Counted from the first letter of the stretch, positions 17,479 through 26,491 are shown. The stretch: DNA of 64,000 nucleotides from Nonomuraea sp. SBT364 (GCF_001083785.1 NZ_LAVL01000001.1:62001-126000); one strand, 5' to 3'. Notes: generated by a model from the sequence alone, not told the origin. Numbers and translations are program-made.

Positions 17479-17972
17479 ATGTCATCCATGCCGCCCCCCC
17501 AGCATGTGCCCGGAACCGCCTCGTCGGACGAGTCCGGACGTTCACCAAGAGCTCGCCGGATCGGCTGCCTGCTCTGGGCGCTGGCGCCGTTGGTCCTGCT
17601 AGGAGCGATCGTCATGTCTCCTACCTGGATCGACGACTATCGGCTGGCGCGCATGGCGGAGCGCATCCGGGAGTATCCACTGCCGGACGGAGCACAGTTC
17701 GGGCTGTTCGAGCCGCAGGCCGAAACGTATGGCGGTGACTCCGGCGACTGCTGGTACACGATTCGTTTCCCGCTCTCCACCGACCGGCCCGTCCACGAGG
17801 TGCTCGGCCACTACCGCCAAGCCGAGATCGAAGACCCTGACGGAGAGCTCGGCGACTTCTCCGTCACGGCCTGGGTGACGACCGGGCAGACGGGACCACG
17901 ACCACAGGTCCGGTGATCATCGATGTGAGCGGCACCTACTCCGGCGCCTTCCTGGACGGTCGCTGCTGGTGA
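17479..17972 (+). pseudogene. Membrane-anchored unknown protein with probable C-terminal frameshift
   Basis: The uninterrupted frame (17479-17916, 145 residues) has a basic Pro/Ser-rich N-terminus, one membrane helix (IGCLLWALAPLVLLGAIVM) and an extracytoplasmic domain containing GDCWYTIRFPL. Near 17878 the sense seems to move to the -1 frame, which continues as GPVIIDVSGTYSGAFLDGRC and stops at 17970-17972. The continuation supplies a second Cys that could pair with the first. A one-base deletion, sequencing error or programmed shift are all possible. Unknown family. Confidence 0.55.
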
Positions 17973-18023
17973 AAGGGGGAACGAGGTTCGCCCCGGTGCC
18001 CCGCGTGGGGAGGGAGGCGACCG

Positions 18024-18467
18024 TCAGGGCCAGATATCCGGGTTCCCCTGTGACCAGCAATCCTCCCGCATGTTGATGCGGATGGGGACGGTCTGTTCCA
18101 CGGTCCCGTCCGAGGCCCACAGTTCGGCGACGTACACGGCCGGCGGGGCCGGTGCGATGGATATGTGGACGAACCCGAGAATGGCGTTGCCGTGATTCTC
18201 CCCGGGCCAGATCGCGCCGCCGTCGCTGTACGAGCCGGCAGGCAGGTTCCGAATCCCGAGCGTGATCTTGTTCTCCCACTTCCCGAAGACAGGACCGACG
18301 AAGTACGTACTGGGATGGCCGCCGGGCGCGCACATGCGCTGCCCGTAGTCGCGCAGCTCCCACGTCGCCCCGGTCGTGGCCGCCGAGGCCGGTAAGGCGG
18401 ACAGCGTCAGCGCCAGGCCGGCGGCGACGCCCAGCAGCAGCCTGACAGCACGTCGGACAGATTTCAT
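18024..18467 (-). CDS. Small secreted protein, unknown function
   Basis: 147 residues with a clear Sec signal peptide (basic start MKSVRRAVR, hydrophobic core, ASA cleavage region near residue 29). The mature part is beta-rich and has two Cys (RMCAPG, EDCWSQG). ATG 18465-18467 follows GGGAGGTTCG. It is monocistronic and exported; no family recognised. Confidence 0.8.
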   Translation of the reverse strand: MKSVRRAVRLLLGVAAGLALTLSALPASAATTGATWELRDYGQRMCAPGGHPSTYFVGPVFGKWENKITLGIRNLPAGSYSDGGAIWPGENHGNAILGFVHISIAPAPPAVYVAELWASDGTVEQTVPIRINMREDCWSQGNPDIWP

Positions 18468-18651
18468 CGAACCTCCCGATCATAGATGCGAAGGCGCTCG
18501 ACACCTTGTCCGATCATTGTCATTCGAATGGTTGCAAATTCAAGAGTTGAAGTTTTGTCGATCCCCGCGGCCGGCGGGTGGTCTGGCCTTTCACCCGCGC
18601 GCTCGTGAAAGTTTCAACTCCGGGCAGGCTGGCGGCCGTGCGGCAAGAGGA

Positions 18652-19392
18652 TCAGGAGAAGCGGCGGCCCTCGTCGCGGCGGTAGGCCCAGGCCGCGGCG
18701 GCCGCGGCGAGGACGATCCAGCCGGCGAAGGCGGCCAGGGAGACGGGGGACGGGGTGCGGCCCGCCACCGCGGCCCACATGAGCTCGATCGCGCCCCGGC
18801 TCGGCACGAACGGCGCCAGCGACTGCACGAAACCCGGCATGACCTCCAGCGGCACCAGCAGCCCGCCCAGCGCGGCGATCGGGAAGTACGCCACCTGCGA
18901 CACCGCGATCGCCGCCTTGGGCGACGCCGCGTACCCGATGAACAGCCCCAGCAGCATGAACGGCACCGAGCCCACCAGCAGCGCGCCGATGCCCAGCGCC
19001 AGGCGGAGCGGGGAGATGGCGGCGGCGGTGAGGAAGGCCGAGATGAGCAGGACCGGCACCACCGACAGCAGCATGCCGGCCATCGTGGTCAGGATGCGGC
19101 CGGCGAAGCGCGGCAGCGGGCCGGCGGGCAGCGTGCGCAGGTAGGGGTCCCAGGGCTGCTCACGGTCCTGTGCCACGTTGATGCTCAGCCCGATCAGCGC
19201 CGCCGACATGGCGCCGAACAGCATCATCCCGGCCGTCGCCGACGTGGCGCTCGCCGGATCGGATCCGGCGAAGGGCACCACGAGCGCCAGCATCGCCGCC
19301 GCGGGGAAGAACGCGCTCGCCACCAGCGCGATCGGGACGCGCAACTGCTCCAGGAACTGGTAGCGGGTGTGGACGAGAATGAGATCAAACAC
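18652..19392 (-). CDS. ABC-2 type exporter permease
   Basis: 246 residues with about six membrane helices and the ABC-2 pattern of a helix pair, a long loop (QDREQPWDPYLRTLPAGP) and a C-terminal helical block. GTG 19390-19392 follows GGAGGAGG, which lies inside the end of the ATPase gene, so the two overlap by 8 bases. It pairs with the ATPase at 19385-20272 as an exporter of drug or lipid type; cargo unknown. Confidence 0.9.
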   Translation of the reverse strand: MFDLILVHTRYQFLEQLRVPIALVASAFFPAAAMLALVVPFAGSDPASATSATAGMMLFGAMSAALIGLSINVAQDREQPWDPYLRTLPAGPLPRFAGRILTTMAGMLLSVVPVLLISAFLTAAAISPLRLALGIGALLVGSVPFMLLGLFIGYAASPKAAIAVSQVAYFPIAALGGLLVPLEVMPGFVQSLAPFVPSRGAIELMWAAVAGRTPSPVSLAAFAGWIVLAAAAAAWAYRRDEGRRFS

Positions 19393-20272
19393 GAGCCTCC
19401 TCCTCGGAGGTGATGGTGATGAAGGCCTCTTCCAGCGAGGTCGGCCGCACCTCCAGGTCGGCGAAGGCCGTCCCGGCGCGTACCAGCTCGGTGACCAGCA
19501 GGTCGGAGTCGGTGGTGAGCAGGTGCACCCGGCCGTCCTCGACCGAGCTCCGCAGGATCCCGGGCAGGTCGGGTACGGCCGGCGCCGCGAAGGAGACCCG
19601 GCGCACGCCCACCACGTCGCGCACCTCCCGTACCGTGCCGTCAGCCAGCACCCGGCCCCGGCCGATCACCACCACCCGCTGCGCCAGCGCCTCGATCTCC
19701 TCCAGGTAGTGGCTGGTCAGCACCACCGTGCCGCCGTCGGCGTGGAAGCTCCTGATCCCCTCCCACAGAGTTCGCCTGGCCTCCACGTCCAGGCCGGTGG
19801 TGGGCTCGTCGAGGAACACCAGCCTCGGCCGGCCCGCGAAGGCCAGCGCCACGGCCAGCCGCCGCCGCTGCCCGCCGGACAGTCCCCCGACCTGCCGCCT
19901 GACCAGGTCGCCGAGGCCGACCCTGGCCAGCAGCTCCGCCGTACCGTAGCGCTCGGGGAAGTGCGCGGAGACGAAGTCGACGATCTCGCCGACGCGCAGC
20001 GACTCCGGCAGCCCGGTCTCCTGGGGGGTCACGCCGATGCCCCGCCGTACGGCAGGGTCGGAAGGCGAGCCGCCGAACAGCTCCACCGTGCCCGACGTCG
20101 GCCGGCGCAGCCCGACCAGGAGGTTCATCAGGGTGGACTTGCCGGCGCCGTTCGGGCCGAGCAGCCCGACCAGCTCGCCCGCCCCGATGTCGAGCGAGAC
20201 GCGGTCGAGCGCGAGCACGTCACCGTAGCGGCGGGTGGCCTCGATCGCTCTGGCGAGGACAGGGGGGTTCAT
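19385..20272 (-). CDS. ABC exporter ATP-binding protein
   Basis: 295 residues. It has Walker A GPNGAGKST, signature LSGGQRRRLAVA and Walker B RLVFLDEPTTGLD, followed by the C-terminal regulatory extension usual for drug/antibiotic-type ABC-2 ATPases. ATG 20270-20272 overlaps the preceding stop (ATGA). It energises the adjacent ABC-2 permease. A sensor kinase pair is divergently encoded just upstream, so the operon is probably induced by a cell-envelope or antibiotic signal. Confidence 0.94.
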   Translation of the reverse strand: MNPPVLARAIEATRRYGDVLALDRVSLDIGAGELVGLLGPNGAGKSTLMNLLVGLRRPTSGTVELFGGSPSDPAVRRGIGVTPQETGLPESLRVGEIVDFVSAHFPERYGTAELLARVGLGDLVRRQVGGLSGGQRRRLAVALAFAGRPRLVFLDEPTTGLDVEARRTLWEGIRSFHADGGTVVLTSHYLEEIEALAQRVVVIGRGRVLADGTVREVRDVVGVRRVSFAAPAVPDLPGILRSSVEDGRVHLLTTDSDLLVTELVRAGTAFADLEVRPTSLEEAFITITSEEEARV

Positions 20273-20643
20273 CGCCGCGCCAGCCCCGGGACGAGCACGG
20301 CGCCGACGACCAGGTGCATCAGGACCAGCACCAGCGTCGTGGCGATTCCGACGGCGCTGCCGAGCGGCCCGAGCAGGGACAGGACGAGTACGGTCAGGGC
20401 GACGACCGTCCAGATCCGGCCGGGCCGGGACGCGAACCGCTCCAGGACGGCCAGCAGCGCCCAGCCCGCCAGCCCGACCAGCAGGCTGACCACCAGGACC
20501 GATCCCGGTTCGATCGGCTGCGTGCCGGCGCCCATGCGGACGGTCAGAGTGGTTCCGGCGACCGGCACGGCCACGGCCCAGACGGCCAGGGCGGCCGCGG
20601 AGGCGCCGGCGACGGTGAGGATTCGTTCGGCTGAGGTGTTCAT
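20269..20643 (-). CDS. Small four-helix membrane protein (DUF6069-like)
   Basis: 124 residues with four predicted membrane helices and little else. It has the length and layout of DUF6069-type actinobacterial membrane proteins, which often sit beside ABC-2 exporters. ATG 20641-20643. It is first in the exporter operon and overlaps the ATPase start by four bases. Role unknown. Confidence 0.75.
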   Translation of the reverse strand: MNTSAERILTVAGASAAALAVWAVAVPVAGTTLTVRMGAGTQPIEPGSVLVVSLLVGLAGWALLAVLERFASRPGRIWTVVALTVLVLSLLGPLGSAVGIATTLVLVLMHLVVGAVLVPGLARR

Positions 20644-20774
20644 GCCGCTCAGCTTGGCCCGGTCCCCCCAGCCGCCACATCGGGCGCGCGGTCGCTCCGC
20701 GTTCTCCCCCGGTGGGGTACGGGTCCTCCTTTGGTAGGTGATGGCGCCCGCGAACCGGCGATTACCCTGACCCG

Positions 20775-21908
20775 GTGAACAAGACCCGAGCCCCGTATCC
20801 GATCGCGGTGGCCATGGTGGTCCTCGGGGCGGGCGGCCTGAGCGCCCTGACGCTGTGGAGCCTGGCCGACGGGCCCATGTGGGGCCTGGACGTCGTCGTC
20901 GCGGCGGTGAGCCTGGTGGCGGCGATCGCCCAGCTGTGGTGGCCGGCGCCGGGAGCGCTGGCCGCCACCCTCCTGGCCACCCTCTCCCCCGCGGCCACTC
21001 CGGCGGCGACGATGGGGGCGCTGCAGGTGGCCCAGCGCAGGCGCTTCCCCGTCGCGGCGGCGGTGGCGGCCGCGGGCGTCGCGGCGCACGTGGTCCAGGG
21101 GCTGTGGCGGCCGAATTCCGGCATCTCCCAGCAATGGTGGTTGCTGCTGATCTGCGCCTCCTACGGCGCACTGCTCGGCTGGGGCGCGCTGGCCCGCTCG
21201 CGCCGCGCCCTGCTCATCTCCCTGCACGAACGTGCCAACCGCGCCGAGGCCGAGCAGGGCAGGCGGGTCGCAGAGGCCCGCATGGCCGAACGCCGCCGGC
21301 TCGCCATGGAGATGCACGACGTGCTGGCCCACCGCCTGTCCCTGGTGGCCACCCACGCCGGAGCGCTGGAATACCGCCCGGACTCCTCCCCCGAGCAGCT
21401 CACCCGGGCCGCCGGGGTGGTCCGCACCGGGGTCCACCAGGCGCTGGAGGAGCTCCGCCAGGTGATCGGCCTGCTGCGCGAGCAGGACGACGACCAGTTG
21501 GACGAGCTGGAGCCCCGGCCGGCGCTGGCCGACCTGCCCGGCCTGATCGCCGACGCACGGGAGGCCGGCCAGGAGGTACGGCTCCGCGACGAGGTCACCG
21601 ACGACGGCGCCTTGCCGCAGGCCGCGTCCCGGACCGCCTATCGCGTCGTCCAGGAGGGGCTCACCAACGCCCGCAAACACGCCCCCGGCCGGCCCGTGGA
21701 CGTGCTGCTGCGCGGCGCTCCCGGCACGCCCCTGCTGATCGACATCCGCAACCCGCTGGCCCCGGCGGGCACCGCCCCACTCACGCCCGGCAGCGGCCTC
21801 GGCCTGGTCGGGCTCACCGAGCGGGTACGGCTGGCCGGCGGGCAACTGGACCACCACGGTGCCGAAGGAGAGTTCCGGCTCCGGGCCCGGCTACCATGGC
21901 CCGCGTGA
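20775..21908 (+). CDS. NarL-family sensor histidine kinase
   Basis: 377 residues. Four to five N-terminal membrane helices precede a HisKA_3 dimerisation domain with phospho-acceptor His181 in MEMHDVLAHRLSLVATHAG. The ATPase domain has N-box GLTNARKH and G-box GSGLGLVGLTERV. GTG 20775 start. It overlaps its response regulator by 13 bases and is divergent from the ABC exporter operon, the usual arrangement for exporter-regulating systems. No extracytoplasmic sensor domain, so it likely senses within the membrane. Confidence 0.93.
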   Translation: MNKTRAPYPIAVAMVVLGAGGLSALTLWSLADGPMWGLDVVVAAVSLVAAIAQLWWPAPGALAATLLATLSPAATPAATMGALQVAQRRRFPVAAAVAAAGVAAHVVQGLWRPNSGISQQWWLLLICASYGALLGWGALARSRRALLISLHERANRAEAEQGRRVAEARMAERRRLAMEMHDVLAHRLSLVATHAGALEYRPDSSPEQLTRAAGVVRTGVHQALEELRQVIGLLREQDDDQLDELEPRPALADLPGLIADAREAGQEVRLRDEVTDDGALPQAASRTAYRVVQEGLTNARKHAPGRPVDVLLRGAPGTPLLIDIRNPLAPAGTAPLTPGSGLGLVGLTERVRLAGGQLDHHGAEGEFRLRARLPWPA

Positions 21909-22549
21909 TCCGCGTGTTACTGGTCGACGACGATGCCCTCGTCCGCGCAGGGCTGTCCATGATGCTGGACGGCGCTGCCGGCATCACGGTCGTCGGTGAG
22001 GCGGCCGACGGCCAGGAGGCGATCACGGCCACCGACGCCCACGCCCCTGACGTCGTCCTGATGGACCTGCGGATGCCACGTGTCGACGGCATCACCGCCA
22101 CCCGCCGGCTGCGCGCCCGTGCCCGCCCGCCCGAGGTGATCGTGCTGACCACGTTCGACACCGACGAGAACGTCCTGCACGCCCTCCGCGCGGGAGCCGC
22201 CGGGTTCCTGCTGAAGGACACCCCGCCGCCGCAGATCGTGGAGGCGGTCACCCGGGTCGCCGCGGGCGATCCGATCCTGTCCCCGCGCATCACCCGGCGG
22301 CTGATGGAGCGCACCGTCGCGCAGGCCGGCGCCTACGAGCGGGCCCGTGCCGCGCTGGCCGCCCTCACCCCTCGCGAGCACGAGGTCGCCCTGGCGATCG
22401 CGCGCGGCCGGACGAACGCCGACATCGCCGCGGACCTGGCCATGGGCATCACGACCGTGAAAGCGCACGTCTCCAGCATTCTCACCAAGCTCGACATGGA
22501 CAACCGCACCCAGATCGCCATCCTCGCCCACGACGCCGGTCTGGCCTGA
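21896..22549 (+). CDS. NarL/LuxR-family response regulator
   Basis: 217 residues. The receiver domain has phospho-acceptor Asp57 (VVLMDLRMPRVDG) and the conserved Lys in FLLKDTPPPQ. The C-terminal LuxR-type HTH reads LTPREHEVALAIARGRTNAD and ends in VSSILTKLDMDNRTQ. Start ATG 21896, or a GTG three codons later. Partner of the overlapping kinase; its likely target is the divergent ABC exporter operon. Confidence 0.95.
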   Translation: MARVIRVLLVDDDALVRAGLSMMLDGAAGITVVGEAADGQEAITATDAHAPDVVLMDLRMPRVDGITATRRLRARARPPEVIVLTTFDTDENVLHALRAGAAGFLLKDTPPPQIVEAVTRVAAGDPILSPRITRRLMERTVAQAGAYERARAALAALTPREHEVALAIARGRTNADIAADLAMGITTVKAHVSSILTKLDMDNRTQIAILAHDAGLA

Positions 22550-22762
22550 CCAGCCCGGAGCCCGCCCTGCGGGAAGACGGTCCGGGCGCTCGGCGAAGGA
22601 CTCACGCGCGACGGCCGGCGCTGGTCGTCGATCCTGAGACCGCTCAGGCGACGCGCACCGCCTGTCTCTGCGGCAATGACGGAGGCGTGCCGCCGAGCAC
22701 AGAAGGCATCTGGGACCAGCCTCCCCGATAGGGCGTACACCGGCCCTCTGGACAGAATATGC

Positions 22763-22812
22763 AGACCGGTCTATTTTAGCTTGGCGAGCACCAAAATATA
22801 TAGATCGGTCTA
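22763..22812. promoter_or_regulatory. Paired TetR-like operators before the SDR-hydrolase fusion gene
   Basis: AGACCGGTCT (22763-22772, perfect palindrome) and TAGATCGGTCTA (22801-22812, one mismatch) share the same half site. They lie about 39 bp apart in an AT-rich stretch just before the ribosome site AGGAA (22816-22820). Such paired palindromes suit a TetR-family dimer or pair of dimers. The nearest TetR gene (24971) has a different palindrome, so the true regulator may be elsewhere. Confidence 0.6.
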
Positions 22813-22826
22813 GATAGGAACGTGTG

Positions 22827-24686
22827 ATGCGGCAGAACGCGACCGGCGCACCGGACACCCTGATCTTCGGCGCAACCGGCTTCCTCGGCAGATGGACCCT
22901 GCTGCACCTGCTCGAACAGGGCCGCGACGTCGCGGCAGTGGTCCGCGACCCCACCCGCGACCACGAACTACGCGCCTGGCTCCGGGAGCACGGGACACCG
23001 GCCGAGCAACTCACGGTCCTGGGCGGTGACCTCACGAGCGGGCGCGGCGTCGGGCTGAGCCCCGCGGACGACGAGCGACTCGCAGGCGTACGCGATGTGT
23101 TCAACACCGCGGCCCTCTACCGGTTCGGCCTCCGGCGTGAGGAGGCCAGAGCGGTCAACGTCGAGGGCGCACTCAACGTGCTGCGCTGGGCCGCCACCCG
23201 GCCCGCCCTGCGCAGGCTCGTGCACGTGACGGGCTACCGGGCGGGGCTCGAACCGCACCCGCGCCATCCCCTGCCGGAGGCCGAGCTGGTGGAGCTCTAC
23301 CGCGACAAGGGAGCCTACGAAGGATCGAAGATCGAGGGGGACGCGGCCCTGCGGGTCGTCGCCGCGCAACTGGGAACCCCGCTGACCGTGGTCAACCCGA
23401 GCAGCGTGATCGGCCACTCGGCCACGGGAGAGGCAGGTCAGTACATCGGCCTGGCCGAACTGGTCCGCGATCTGTGGCAGGGCGGACTGCCCGTCCTGCC
23501 CGGGACCGCCCGCACCTTCGTGCCCGTGGTGAGCGTGGATCACTTCGCGAAGTTCATGGCCTCGCTCCCCGAGCACGACCCCGAACCCGGCGGCCTGCAC
23601 TGGGTCCTCGACCGGAACACTCCGGACCTGCCCGACCTGCTCCGGCTGCTCGCCGGCCACCTCGGCGTCCGCGCACCGAGAACCCACGTACCCGTGAGCC
23701 TGATCCGCCGCCTCCCCACCGCGCTCACCGGGGCCAACCCCGAAACGCTCACCTTCCTGACCGAGGACCGCTACGACACGGCCTCGGCCGAAAGGGTCGC
23801 CGAAACCGCCGGCCTCCGCCCGCCTCCCGTACAGACCGCGCTACGCCGCTGGGCCGACCGCCTGGTGGCGGACCGGTTCGGGGCAGCCCCGGCCACGTTC
23901 CCCGGCGGCTTCCACGGCATCGGAGGGTCCCGGACCTACCTCGCCGGCGACCGCACTTCGCCCGATTTCGTCCTCCTGCACGGCATCCCCCTCGACGGCG
24001 AGTCCTGGCAGCCCCTGCTCAGCGAACTGAACGCGCCCGCCCTCGTCGCCGACCTGCCGGGGCTCGGCCGCTCGACCCCCTCCGACGGCACTCCTCTGGA
24101 CTGGCTCACCCAGTTGCTCGCCCCCGTACGCACCCGGCCCGTCATCGTCGCCCATTCAGCGGCCGCCGCACCGGCGCTCCGCTACGCCGCCGCCCACCCC
24201 GGCCGCGTCGCGGGCCTGCTGCTGATCTCTCCCTACTTCCTCCAGAAGCCGGCGCCACGGCTGCTCCGCACGCCACGGCTCGCCGCGCCCCTGCTCGCGA
24301 AGGTTTCCGCCGAACGTCTCGCGACCTCACTTCTCGGCCCGGACAGCCACCTGTGCCCGAACGCGGCCCGCGACGCCGTCGAGAGCGCCGCCGCCCAGCT
24401 GCGCCGCCCCCGCGTCGCCCACCGCACGGCCACGTGGCTCCGGGCCGCCAACCGCCCTGCCGAACGCGCCGCCCTCCGAGCCCTGCTCAGCGAGGCCGCC
24501 TCGGTCCCGGTCCCCCTCCACCTCGTCGCCGGGCAACTGGACCCGCTGATCGCCGACCCTGGCCCGGCCACCGTCACGACCATCCCCGGCACCGGACACC
24601 ACCCCCACCTCACCCACCCGTCCGCCATCGCCGACCTCATGACCGGCGGCCCGTTCAACGCGCCGGCCCTGAGGACGACGCCGTAG
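22827..24686 (+). CDS. Fusion of extended SDR (epimerase-like) and alpha/beta-hydrolase
   Basis: 619 residues. Residues ~10-340 form an extended short-chain dehydrogenase with Rossmann motif GATGFLG (15-21), catalytic YxxxK as YEGSK, and the conserved VNPSSVIG segment. Residues ~355-619 are an alpha/beta-hydrolase with oxyanion region LLHGIPLDGESW, nucleophile elbow VAHSAAAA and late catalytic His in GTGHHPHL. The elbow has Ala where Gly is usual. A single chain holding both enzymes suggests sequential steps on a lipid or polyketide-like substrate. ATG 22827 follows AGGAA. Confidence 0.88.
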   Translation: MRQNATGAPDTLIFGATGFLGRWTLLHLLEQGRDVAAVVRDPTRDHELRAWLREHGTPAEQLTVLGGDLTSGRGVGLSPADDERLAGVRDVFNTAALYRFGLRREEARAVNVEGALNVLRWAATRPALRRLVHVTGYRAGLEPHPRHPLPEAELVELYRDKGAYEGSKIEGDAALRVVAAQLGTPLTVVNPSSVIGHSATGEAGQYIGLAELVRDLWQGGLPVLPGTARTFVPVVSVDHFAKFMASLPEHDPEPGGLHWVLDRNTPDLPDLLRLLAGHLGVRAPRTHVPVSLIRRLPTALTGANPETLTFLTEDRYDTASAERVAETAGLRPPPVQTALRRWADRLVADRFGAAPATFPGGFHGIGGSRTYLAGDRTSPDFVLLHGIPLDGESWQPLLSELNAPALVADLPGLGRSTPSDGTPLDWLTQLLAPVRTRPVIVAHSAAAAPALRYAAAHPGRVAGLLLISPYFLQKPAPRLLRTPRLAAPLLAKVSAERLATSLLGPDSHLCPNAARDAVESAAAQLRRPRVAHRTATWLRAANRPAERAALRALLSEAASVPVPLHLVAGQLDPLIADPGPATVTTIPGTGHHPHLTHPSAIADLMTGGPFNAPALRTTP

Positions 24687-24715
24687 CCACTGCCGGCGAC
24701 AGCCCCGCGTCCTGA

Positions 24716-24900
24716 TCAACCTGGAGAACGCGGGGTTCCACGGCCGTCTCGGGCTGCTGGAGCAGCGGTGTGGACGTCGACGCGATGCCGCCAGTCCCGG
24801 GCGACCTGGCGGAGGTCCGGGCGGCCGGCGAGGTCGGGGGCGAAGGTACCGGTCAGCGGGTGGTTGGCGCCGTTCATGATGAACCGCACGCCCTCGCCCA
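24716..24900 (-). pseudogene. Remnant of FAD-dependent aromatic monooxygenase C-terminus
   Basis: On the minus strand the stretch GVRFIMNGANHPLTGTFAPD, then AGRPDLRQVARDWRHRVDV, resembles the C-terminal thioredoxin-like part of class A flavin monooxygenases (HPLVGRFAPDL followed by a DLAGRPDL..A..W..RVD region). It joins them with an apparent internal deletion. No N-terminal FAD domain remains. It is divergent from a TetR gene, the usual arrangement for such monooxygenases, so this looks like a decayed partner. Confidence 0.4.
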
Positions 24901-24937
24901 ACGCGCGGAACTTGCCGATGACCAGCTTCACTGTCAA

Positions 24938-24955
24938 GTACGGCACGTGCCGTAC
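24938..24955. promoter_or_regulatory. TetR operator, 18-bp perfect palindrome
   Basis: GTACGGCACGTGCCGTAC is a perfect 18 bp palindrome located 15 bases before the TetR ATG and between it and the divergent monooxygenase remnant. Position and symmetry suit autoregulation by the TetR protein. Confidence 0.75.
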
Positions 24956-24970
24956 CGATAAGGTGACGGC

Positions 24971-25555
24971 ATGACCGACACACCTCACCGTCGCGGCGCC
25001 GACCGGACCGAGGCCATCATGCGGGCCACGCTGGAGCTGGGCCAGGAGATCGGCTACGCCAAACTCAGCATCGAAGCCGTCGCGGCCCGCGCCGGCGCGG
25101 GCAAGCACACCGTCTACCGGCGATGGTCATCCAAGGGAGCCCTGCTGCTCGACTCGCTCCTGTCGCTGAACGAGCCCGGCCTGGGCTATCCCGACACCGG
25201 CGACATCGTCGCCGATCTGCGCGTACAGATCTACGCGGCCGTCGACCTGCTCACCCGGCCACCGTTCGGCCCGTTGTTCCAGGCCCTGATCGGCGAGGCC
25301 CAGCACGCCCCCCAGGTCGCCACCGCACTCAACGAGCGCTTCATCGCCCCGCAGACGGCCAGGACCGTCGCCCGCCTGGAGGCGGCCCGCGACCAGGGCC
25401 AGCTCTCGCCTGACTTCGACCTCGACCTGGCCATGTCGATCTTGTCCGGCCCGCTGTACTTCCAGCTCCTGATCACTCAGGAACCACTGACCCACGAGTA
25501 TGTCGACCGGATACTCGACGCCCTCTTCACGGGGATGGGCCCCGGCCACCGCTGA
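24971..25555 (+). CDS. TetR-family transcriptional regulator
   Basis: 194 residues. The N-terminal TetR HTH reads YAKLSIEAVAARAGAGKHTV then YRRWSSKGALL. The C-terminal half is an all-helical ligand domain with the TetR_C-type pattern (LLTRPPFGPLFQALIGEAQ). ATG 24971 follows AAGGTGA. Its likely operator is the palindrome at 24938-24955. Its original target may have been the decayed monooxygenase upstream, leaving it an orphan repressor. Confidence 0.92.
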   Translation: MTDTPHRRGADRTEAIMRATLELGQEIGYAKLSIEAVAARAGAGKHTVYRRWSSKGALLLDSLLSLNEPGLGYPDTGDIVADLRVQIYAAVDLLTRPPFGPLFQALIGEAQHAPQVATALNERFIAPQTARTVARLEAARDQGQLSPDFDLDLAMSILSGPLYFQLLITQEPLTHEYVDRILDALFTGMGPGHR

Positions 25556-25573
25556 GCTCATCGGGCCGGCCTG

Positions 25574-25599
25574 TTCAGGTGCGACCGCCCGCACCTGAA
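25574..25599. terminator. Hairpin terminator after the TetR gene
   Basis: TTCAGGTGC and GCACCTGAA form a perfect 9 bp stem with an 8-base loop, beginning about 18 bases after the TetR stop. Confidence 0.7.
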
Positions 25600-25714
25600 A
25601 GTTTCAGCCTTGACGTGCGCGGATGCCTGACCGTACCCCCGGCGCTGGGCGCTCCGGTCCGCCCGGTCGTATGGTGACGATCTCGAACCTCCGGCCTCCC
25701 GCGAGAGGGACACC

Positions 25715-26050
25715 ATGGCACTCAGCGTTCGTCATCCTGCCCGGGTCTTGCGCCTTGCCCTCGTCCTCGCGCTGGCGCTGACCGCCGGCGCGGCGCTGTC
25801 CGCTCCCCCCGCGCTCGCCGCCACCTACCGTTCGGCCACCTCCTCGGGATGGGGTCCCAGCCCGCAGGCGGGGAAGACGGCCGCCGAAGGCAACGCCCGC
25901 ACCGCGCTGAACCAGCAGGCCGCCGCGGCGGGCGAGGTCTGCTCGGGCGTGTCCGTCACCACCAGGCACCTCTACACCGCGCCCGACGGTTCGGCGTGGA
26001 TCTATGAGGCGACCGCGTCGGGCTATTGCGTGGCCCCGGCGCCGCTGTAG
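25715..26050 (+). CDS. Small secreted protein, unknown function
   Basis: 111 residues. A Sec signal peptide (VRHPARVLR, hydrophobic core, ALAAT cleavage region near residue 35) precedes a ~75-residue mature domain with two Cys (EVCSGV, GYCVAP), probably one disulfide. The pattern GKTAAEGNARTALNQQAA resembles other small DUF-type actinobacterial exported proteins. ATG 25715. Function unknown. Confidence 0.75.
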   Translation: MALSVRHPARVLRLALVLALALTAGAALSAPPALAATYRSATSSGWGPSPQAGKTAAEGNARTALNQQAAAAGEVCSGVSVTTRHLYTAPDGSAWIYEATASGYCVAPAPL

Positions 26051-26095
26051 TGCACCGGGACCCTCGGGGCATCGGTCAACGGCTGTTCAGCCGGC

Positions 26096-26491
26096 TCAGC
26101 GCAACTCGCCCGTGAGGATCCACAGGTGGCCGAACGGGTCACGGATGCGGCCCGAGCGCTTGCCGTAGGGCCGGTTCTCGATCGGCACGACCACCTCAGC
26201 GCCGTGCGCGATCATGCGTTCGCCGACCGCGTCCGGATCGTCCACCTCGACCTCCAGGAGGACCGCGGATCCGCCGAGATCATCGGGTGACAGCCACCCC
26301 CACGAGGAGACGGCCGGCGAGACCCGGAAGGCCGATCCGCCGACGCGAAGATCGACGACGCTGGGCCGGCCATCGTCGTTCCGGGGCGCGCTGAACACCC
26401 TCTCGGCGCCGAGGGCGACCTGGTAGAACGCCGACGCACGGTCCGGGTCGGGCACGATGAGACGGGGGCGAAGATGAATTTCAGGCGTCAT
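26096..26491 (-). CDS. VOC-family (glyoxalase-fold) protein
   Basis: 131 residues with the paired beta-alpha-beta-beta-beta modules of the VOC superfamily. The N-terminal PRLIVPDPDRASAFYQVALG and the C-terminal RDPFGHLWILTGE are typical of PhnB/glyoxalase-like proteins. The metal-ligand positions are not complete by eye, so it may be a binding protein rather than an enzyme. Its start is 60 bases downstream of the AraC gene stop on the same strand, so both may be co-transcribed. Confidence 0.88.
   Translation of the reverse strand: MTPEIHLRPRLIVPDPDRASAFYQVALGAERVFSAPRNDDGRPSVVDLRVGGSAFRVSPAVSSWGWLSPDDLGGSAVLLEVEVDDPDAVGERMIAHGAEVVVPIENRPYGKRSGRIRDPFGHLWILTGELR

Noticed and set aside
17878..17916. 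Frameshift in the 17479 gene as programmed recoding
   Set aside because: No slippery heptamer or conserved downstream structure was evident; mutation or sequencing error fits as well.
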